Below are positions 57,789 through 64,000 of a stretch of 64,000 bases of DNA, piece after piece (positions within the stretch are counted from its first letter, which is position 1; each line of letters begins with the position of its first letter). Source of the stretch: Bubalus kerabau (taxonomy: Eukaryota > Chordata > Mammalia > Artiodactyla > Bovidae); assembly GCF_029407905.1 (NCBI RefSeq), contig NC_073642.1, forward strand, positions 6,820,001 through 6,884,000. The letters are read 5' to 3'. The notes beneath the pieces are model-generated. The model did not search any database. It had not been told where the DNA came from and saw only the letters and a list, made by a program, of their open reading frames with translations. Position numbers and translations under genes: made by a program.

Positions 57789-59121
57789 AGGTCAGTTTTC
57801 ATTCCAATCCTAAAGAAAGGCAATGCCAAAGAATGTTCCAACTACCACACAATTGCACTCATTTCACATGCTAGCAAAGTAATGCTCAAAATTCTCCAAG
57901 CCAGGCTTCAACAGTATGTGAACCATGAACTTCTAGATGTTCAAGCTGGATTTAGAAAAGGCAGAGGAACCAGAGATCAAATTTCCAAATCCATTGGATC
58001 ATCAAAAAGCAAGAGAGTTTCAGAAAAACATCTACTTTATTGACTACGCTGAAGCCTTTGACTGTGTGAATCACAACAAACTGTGCAACATTCTTAAAGA
58101 TATGGGAATACCAGAACACCTGACCTGCCTCCTGAGAAATCAGTATGCAAGTCAAGAAGCAACACTTAGAACCAGACATGGAAAACAGACTGGTTCCAAA
58201 TTGGGAAAGGAGTATGTCGAGGCTGTATATTGTCACCCTGCTTATTTAACTTCTATATAGAGTATATCATGCAAAATGTTGGGCTGGATGAAGCACAAAC
58301 TGGGATTAAGATTGCCAGGTGAAATATCAGTAACTTCAGATATGCATATGATACCACCTTTATGGCAGAGAGCAAAGAACTAAAGAGTCTCTTGATGAAA
58401 GTGAAAGAGGAGAGTCAAAAAGTTGGCTTAAAACTCAACATTCAAAAAAATTGAGGTCATGGCATCCAGTCCCATCACTTCATGGCAAATAGACAGGAAA
58501 ACAATGGAAACAGTGAGAGACTTTATTTTCTTGGGCTCCAAAATCACTGCAGATGGTGACCACAGCCATGAAATTAAAAGACGCTTGCTTCTTGCAAGAA
58601 AAACTACAACCAACCTAGACAGCATATGAAAAAACAGAGACATTACTTTCCCAACAAAGGTCCGTCTAGTCAAAGCTATGGTTTTTCTGGTAGTCATGTA
58701 TGGATGTGAGAGTTGGACTATAAAGAAAGCTGAGTGCTGAAGAATTGATGCTTTTGAACTGTGGTGTTGGAGAAGACTCTTGAGAGTCCCCTTCGACTGC
58801 AAGGAGAACCAACCAGTCAATCCTAAAGATCAGTTCTGAATATTCATTAGAAGGACTGATGCTGAAGCTGCAGCTCTAGTACTTTGGCCACCTGATGCAA
58901 AGAGCTGACTCATTTGAAAAGACCCTGATGTCGGGAAAGATTGAAGGCAGGAGAAGAAGGGGATGACAGAGGATGAGATAGTTAGATGGCATCACCAACT
59001 CAATGGACGTGAGTTTGTGCAAACTCCAGGAGTTGGTGATGGACAGGGAGGCCTGGCGTGTTGCAGTCCATGGGGTCCCAAAGCATCAGACACGACTGAG
59101 TGACTGCACTGAACTGAATTG
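57789..59121 (+). mobile_element. BovB LINE, 5'-truncated, sense, with target-site duplication
   Basis: The 1333-bp copy runs from the RT region ('caatcctaaagaaaggcaat') to the tail 'actgaactgaattg'. It is flanked by a perfect 10-bp repeat, ATTATCAAAC (57779-57788 and 59122-59131). The YADD box has become YAYD ('gatatgcatatgatacc', 58338-58354), and several indels and stops are present. It ends about 340 bp upstream of CERS3 coding exon 4. Confidence 0.93.
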
Positions 59122-59131
59122 ATTATCAAAC

Positions 59132-59390
59132 GTCATTTATTGTGTGTCAGGAACTAGGCTAGGCATATTAGTAACAACAATAGCTAACACTGGTTGCTTA
59201 CTTCATACAAGGCACTATATCATAATTTTTCATATTTTTACATTTGGAGATAAGTTTTGTTATTTTCGTCTTATGGATGAAGAAATTAAGGCTACTTGAG
59301 TTAAGTGACATACTTGAACTTTTAGCCATCCAATAAGTGGCAGAATCAGGATATTAACTTAGATTTTTCTGACTCCAGAATGTGCATTCT
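59132..59390 (-). mobile_element. MIR relic, antisense
   Basis: The text 'ttgtgtgtcaggaactaggc', 'cgtcttatggatgaagaaat' and 'ccaataagtggcagaatcag' is the antisense MIR. It reaches to within about 75 bp of exon 4. Confidence 0.65.
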
Positions 59391-59465
59391 TTCTAAACTG
59401 TTATACAAAATGTTTTTCTCCTCAGATGTCAGTCACCTTAACAAGTGTTTTATTTCTTTTGGCAG

Positions 59466-59523
59466 CTGGCGATTTACATTTTACCTAATTATTACCATTG
59501 CTGGAATTGCATTTCTCTATGAT
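59466..59523 (+). CDS. CERS3: CERS3 fourth coding exon (end of codon 137, residues 138-156)
   Basis: The 58-bp exon lies between TTTTGGCAG and GTAAGTTTT. It completes Cys-137 and encodes WRFTFYLIITIAGIAFLYD, ending on a codon boundary (phase 0). This is the start of the TLC (TRAM-LAG1-CLN8) region; the hydrophobic stretch at about 141-154 forms the next membrane span. The 'WRF' that follows the basic motif is typical of the family. Confidence 0.93.
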
Positions 59524-60211
59524 GTAAGTTTTCTCTCTGATATATCTTTGACTGTAATTTGTCTTTAATTTTAAAAATTCCTGCTTACAAATCCCTTGAG
59601 ATATACTTTCAATAAGGTAACCAGCTTTTTAATCCTCTACTCACTCTCATCACTTGTTTATGAACTTTCATTACTTGCCCATCAGAAATCAAATCTCTCC
59701 TTATCATATTCCCTTTGCATTGTCTGTTAAAATAATTATTAAATGATTATCTCATTAAGTGATGTATAAAATTAATAGTAAATTGTTAACAGAAAAAAAG
59801 ATAACTAGCTTTTGGAGATGTCTCTAAAGATTCTTTTAAGATTTCTCTTAAGATATTTTATTGCTATGAATATTTCAAGATTTTTTATTGCTACCAGAAG
59901 CAGTAATCTAATTGGTCCAGAAACAATTTCATTAGAAGAGGCACTTGTTTGAAATAAATAATTTCCTTTGAGAATCAGGACTTTTATCGATCCCAAACTC
60001 ACTAGAACTCTTGCATGTCACAGAGGTATTGTATAAGAACAAGTAGAAATACCTGCGGAAGGAGGGAGATACTGCTGGGGGAGCAGGAATGTGATGAAAG
60101 TATCTTACTGTTCATGTTTCCTCCCTATCACAGGCATCAGGAAGGGCTTAGGTTTCTGCTGAAATCAGCCTTTCACTCTGAACAGTTTCTCTTGGTTCCT
60201 TGCTTTTTCAG
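59524..60211 (+). other. CERS3: CERS3 intron between the fourth and fifth coding exons (phase 0)
   Basis: This short 688-bp intron has donor GTAAGT and acceptor TTGCTTTTTCAG. I see no repeat in it beyond AT-rich text. Confidence 0.85.
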
Positions 60212-60262
60212 AAACCTTGGGTATATGACCTGTGGGAAGTTTGGAATGGCTATCCCAGACAG
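60212..60262 (+). CDS. CERS3: CERS3 fifth coding exon in window (residues 157-173)
   Basis: The 51-bp exon encodes KPWVYDLWEVWNGYPRQ between TTGCTTTTTCAG and GTAAGTCCC and ends on a codon boundary. The 'KPW.YD...VW.GYP.Q' pattern is a ceramide synthase signature between the first two TLC-region membrane spans. Joined, the five exons give 519 bp or 173 codons without a stop. A human-type CERS3 is about 383 residues, so roughly 55% of the protein, including the two catalytic histidines of the TLC domain, lies to the right of this window. Confidence 0.92.
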
Positions 60263-60610
60263 GTAAGTCCCCCTGATGTAGTCCCTCCCCTCCTCAGCAG
60301 CTTGCCCCCCCTGAGTTAGGTCTGAGTCCCTTCCTGCTCTGTGTCCACTTTCATGCAGTCCTTGGTGCTTTGTCTACTGGAGCTTACTCATTCTTATTCG
60401 TTATTTACCCATCACTTGTCTCATTCCTTTACTTTGCTTATGGTTAATGTAATTATGTATTTGAGTTTAAATTTACCATCTTACTATTTATTTTCTACTT
60501 GTATCACTGGATTCATTTCCTTTTTTGGTACTCTCTTATTACTTTTTTTATAGGACAGTGAAGTTTTTAAAATTATTACTCTATTTCTTCCCTAATATTA
60601 GCTTTTCAGT

Positions 60611-60838
60611 TATACAGGCACTGGTGATAAAGAACCTGCCTGTCAGTGAAGGAGATAAGAGACTTGGGTTCAGTCCCTGGGTTAGGACGATTCCCCTGGA
60701 GGAGGGCATGGCAACCTACTCCAATATTCTTGCCTGGACCATTCTTACCATGGATAGAGGAGCCTGGCAGACTATAGTCCATAGAGTCTGAAAGAGTCAG
60801 ACACGACTGAAGTGACTTAGCATGCATGCACACGTTCA
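60611..60838 (+). mobile_element. Bov-tA SINE with target-site duplication
   Basis: A diverged tRNA-like head and Bov-A body with a small internal insertion ('accattcttacc', near 60738). It is flanked by a perfect 8-bp repeat, TTTTCAGT (60603-60610 and 60839-60846). Confidence 0.88.
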
Positions 60839-61830
60839 TTTTCAGTAGTTTTCCAAGAGATTACCTTTTGCATTCTTCAATTCTTAGAGTCTGATACAAA
60901 TTAATGCTCTTACCTCTTTCCAGTCAGTGAAAGGTCATCAGACTATGCTTATCTCCTTCTTCAAATATTTAAAAGCCTACAAGTCACTACTATAATTGAT
61001 TTGTAAATGTCAATTTACCCTTTCCTTAATATTATTTGGCATCTTGCATTTCCACACTTTCAACTGGCATTATTATCCTTATGGCTGAAGAAGCCCCTTT
61101 GGTTTGCTTATCTGGAAATGTCATCATTTTACCCTATTTTTTAAAAGGAGTTTTGCTGGGCATAGAATTCTGGGTTACTAGTTATTTTCTTTGAGCACTT
61201 TAAAAATGTCATTCCATTGTCTTCTGGATCCCCTCAGTTTCTTTAATTCAGTTGTCCATTTTATTTTTGCTTCTTTGAATGATGTCTTTTTATTCCTCTG
61301 TTTTAAACATTTTGTATTTGTCTTTCAGCAGTATGATTGTGATAGGCATAAATGTCGTCTTCTTTGAATTTATCCTGTTTATTGTCCATAGTAATTCTTG
61401 AATATGTAGCTTGATGTCTTAAATCCATTTTGAAAAATCCTTAGCTGTTGCTTCTGTTCTCTTTTCTCTCTCCTCTCTTTCTGGAATTTCAGTTTACAAG
61501 TGAGCTAATATGCTAGACTTTTACACTAGGTCCCAAATCTCTTACATGCTTTTTCTCATATTTTCTATCCTCTAACTCACTGCTTCAATCTATAGGAACA
61601 CAGTTCTCCACAGATCTCTTGCATTTCTGCATGTCATATGAAGTGAAACACAGGCTGACTTTTGTTCTGTATTGTCTTTTGAAGGATGTTTGTATGCCAA
61701 ACAAGCTTGGAAGATGGAGGCAGTCTCTCCTCTGGAACAATAGATATACATGTGATTGTCCATTATGAAAGATTAAGGTTCCCTATTTCAGGGTTCCTCT
61801 CTGATAACAAAACCCACTGCACGTGCAAAT

Positions 61831-63493
61831 GTCAGTTCAGTTCAGTTACTCAGTTGTGTCCAACTCTTTGGACCTCATGGACTGCAGCACGCCAGGCCTC
61901 CCTGTCTATCACCAACTCCCGGAGCTTACTCAAATTCATGTTCATCAAGTCAGTGATGCCATCCAACCATCTCATCCTCTGTTGTCCCCTTCTCCTCCCG
62001 CTTTCAATCTTTCCCAGCATCAGGGTCTTTTCTAGTGAGTCAATTCTTCACATCAGGTAGCCAAAGTATTGGAGCTTCAGCTTCAGCATCAGTCCTTCCA
62101 ATGAATATACAGGACTGATTTCCTTTAGGATAGACTGGTTGGATCTCCTTGCAGTCCAAGGACTATCAAGAGTCTTATTCAACACTACAGTTCAAAAGCA
62201 TCAATTCTTCGGCACTCAGCTTTTTTATAGTCCAAATCAACATCCATACATGACTACTGGAAAAAGCATAGCTTTGACTAGATGGACCTTTATTGGCAAA
62301 GTAATGTCTCTGATTTTTTTAATATGTTGTCTAGGTTGATCATAGCTTTTCTTCCAAGTAGCAAGCATCTTTTACTTTCATGGCTACAGTCACCATCTCC
62401 AGTGATTTTGGAGCCCCCAAGATAGTCTGTCACTGTTTCCATTTTTTCCCCATTTATATGCCATGAAATGATTGGACTGGATGCCGTGATCTTAGTTTTC
62501 TGAATGTTGAGCTTTAAGCCAACTTTTTGACTCTCCTCTTTCACTTCCATCAAGAGGCTCTTTAGTTCCTCTTCACTTTCTGCCATAAGGGTGGTGTCAT
62601 CTGCATACCTGAGATTATTGATATTTCTCCTGGCAATCTTGATTCCAGCTGTACTTCATCCAGCCTGACATTTCACATGATGTACTCTGCATTTAAGTTA
62701 AATAAGCAGGGTGACAATATACAGCCTTGATGATATACTCCTTTCCCAATTTGGAACCAGTCTTATTCCATGTCCAGTTCTAACTGTTGCTTCTTGACCT
62801 GCATACAGGTTTCTCAAGAGGCAGGTCAGGTGGTCTGGTATTCCCATCTCTTCAAGAATTTTCCAGTTTATTGTGATCCACACAGTCAAAGTCTTTGGCA
62901 TAGTCAATAAAGCAGTAGATGTTTTTCTGGAACTCTCTTGCTTTTTTGATGATCCAATGGGTGTTGGCAATTTGATCTCTGGTTCCTCTCCCTTTTCTAA
63001 ATGCAACTTGAACATCTGGAAGTTCTCAGTTCATGTACAGTTGAAGCCTGGCTTGGAGAGTTTTTAATATTAGTTTGATAGTGTGTGAGAGAGTACAATT
63101 ATACAGTAGTTAGAACATTCTTTGGCATTGCCTTTCTTTGGGATTGGAATGAAACCTGACCTTTTCCAATCCTGTGGCCACTGCTGAGTTTTCCAAATTT
63201 GCTGGCATATTGAGTGCAGCACTTTCACAGCATCATCTTCCAGGATTTGAAATAGCTCAATTGGAATTCCATCATTTCCAGTAGCTTTGTTCATAGTGAT
63301 GTTTCCTAAGGCCCACTTGACTTAGCATTCTAGGATGTCTGACTCTAGGTGAGTGATCACACCATCGTTGTTATCTGAGTTTTGAAGATCTTTTTTGTGT
63401 AGTTTTGTGTGTTCTTACCACCTCTTCTTAATATCTTCTCCTTCTGTTAGGTCCATACCATTTCTATCCTTTGTTGTGCCCATCTTTGCATGA
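61831..63493 (-). mobile_element. BovB LINE, 5'-truncated, antisense
   Basis: It runs from the tail complement ('gtcagttcagttcagttact') to just upstream of the RT domain ('tctttgcatgaa'), about 1.66 kb. Minus frames 62290-62586, 62698-63015 and 63070-63294 cover RT pieces separated by indels. The copy is more diverged than that at 50-53 kb. I could not define a convincing target duplication. Confidence 0.92.
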
Positions 63494-64000
63494 ACTGACC
63501 CTTTTGTTTAGCTGTGGGAATTGGAATGGGAGAACTGGCCCAAATATTGTTATTCTGGCAACTGTAGTACTGTGAACAGTAAACTATCCTTTATCTCTGA
63601 CCCAGGAGTCTCATATATCCAACCAGCATTCATGGAACTGTGGCAAGATAACTTGCAAGTAGGGTAAAATCTCAGACACTTCACAGCTCTGGATATTTTC
63701 TACTGCATATCCTCCAGATCACTAGTACATTTTTCAGCAGTGTCTAATCTACTCTGAAGCACATCCTTTGAGTTCTCAATTTTAGTTATGGTATTTTTCA
63801 GTTCTCAACTTTTCACTTAATTCTTTTCTGTGGATTCCAGTTCTCTTATAAAAATCCTCACTAATTTTTAAAAATAACCTTAAAGACCTAGTTAATTTTA
63901 AAAGTCATTTTAAAGTCATAGCCTGATAAATCCAATACCTTGATCACCTATTTTCTTTCTTATCCCTGTTTCCTTTTGCTTGATAACTTTTGGTTGAATG

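Larger units (their letters stand above)
46358..59465 (+). other. CERS3: CERS3 intron between the third and fourth coding exons (phase 2)
   Basis: This 13.1-kb intron has donor GTAAGA and acceptor TTTTGGCAG. It is packed with mobile DNA: a solo LTR (47.4-48.7 kb), BovB copies at 50.0-53.5, 54.4-55.0, 55.6-56.4 and 57.8-59.1 kb in alternating orientation, Bov-tA SINEs, a hAT relic and an L1 fragment. Stretches with no recognised content are about 46358-47010, 47032-47415, 48678-50030, 53617-54000, 54990-55595 and 57489-57778. Confidence 0.85.
60263..64000 (+). other. CERS3: Start of the next CERS3 intron (runs off the window)
   Basis: After the GTAAGT donor I find no further CERS3 exon. The next expected exon encodes the 'SQYWYY'-type segment and is not present. 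The region holds a Bov-tA, an antisense BovB and, at about 61080-61500 and 63500-64000, text resembling antisense old L1; the last assignment is weak. Nothing is recognised at 60263-60600 or 61500-61830. Confidence 0.75.

Overview
This window is vertebrate nuclear DNA from a ruminant, most likely cattle or another bovid. The evidence is the repeat content: many BovB (RTE-type) LINE copies, Bov-tA and Bov-A2 SINEs, CHR-type tRNA-derived SINEs and ruminant L1 3' ends, on a background of old mammalian L1, L2 and MIR relics. There is no bacterial gene organisation. I cannot separate cattle from sheep, goat, buffalo or yak by reading alone.

One real protein-coding gene is visible, on the + strand. 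Five short exons (23665-23838, 38244-38361, 46239-46357, 59466-59523 and 60212-60262) join in frame through consensus GT/AG splice sites. They encode the first 173 residues of a ceramide synthase, best matched to CERS3. The covered part holds the N-terminal transmembrane segment, the homeobox-like domain and the beginning of the catalytic TLC region. The active-site histidines and the rest of the gene lie beyond the right edge. The first coding exon has only one base before its ATG, so the 5' UTR and promoter lie further upstream and were not recognised.

Layout. 1-23.6 kb: flank or 5' intron, with SINEs, a 1.06-kb minisatellite of 40-bp units (11.8-12.8 kb) and a three-layer nest of LINEs (18.4-20.0 kb). 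23.8-38.2 kb: intron with a BovB inserted inside an older BovB (30.4-34.1 kb) and a long old-L1 block (34.6-37.4 kb). 38.4-46.2 kb: intron with a 5'-truncated antisense BovB, L2 and MIR. 46.4-59.5 kb: intron with a 1250-bp solo retroviral LTR with perfect 6-bp target duplications, a near-full-length antisense BovB (about 3.4 kb) and three shorter BovB copies in alternating orientation. 60.3-64 kb: the next intron, with one more antisense BovB.

Nearly all the longer open frames other than the CERS3 exons are decayed BovB reverse transcriptase/endonuclease, frames across the minisatellite, or chance frames. I found no new multi-gene system. The observations most worth following are the minisatellite, the nested and dated transposon insertions, a probable L1 3' transduction, the clean solo LTR, and oppositely oriented BovB copies that bracket CERS3 exons.
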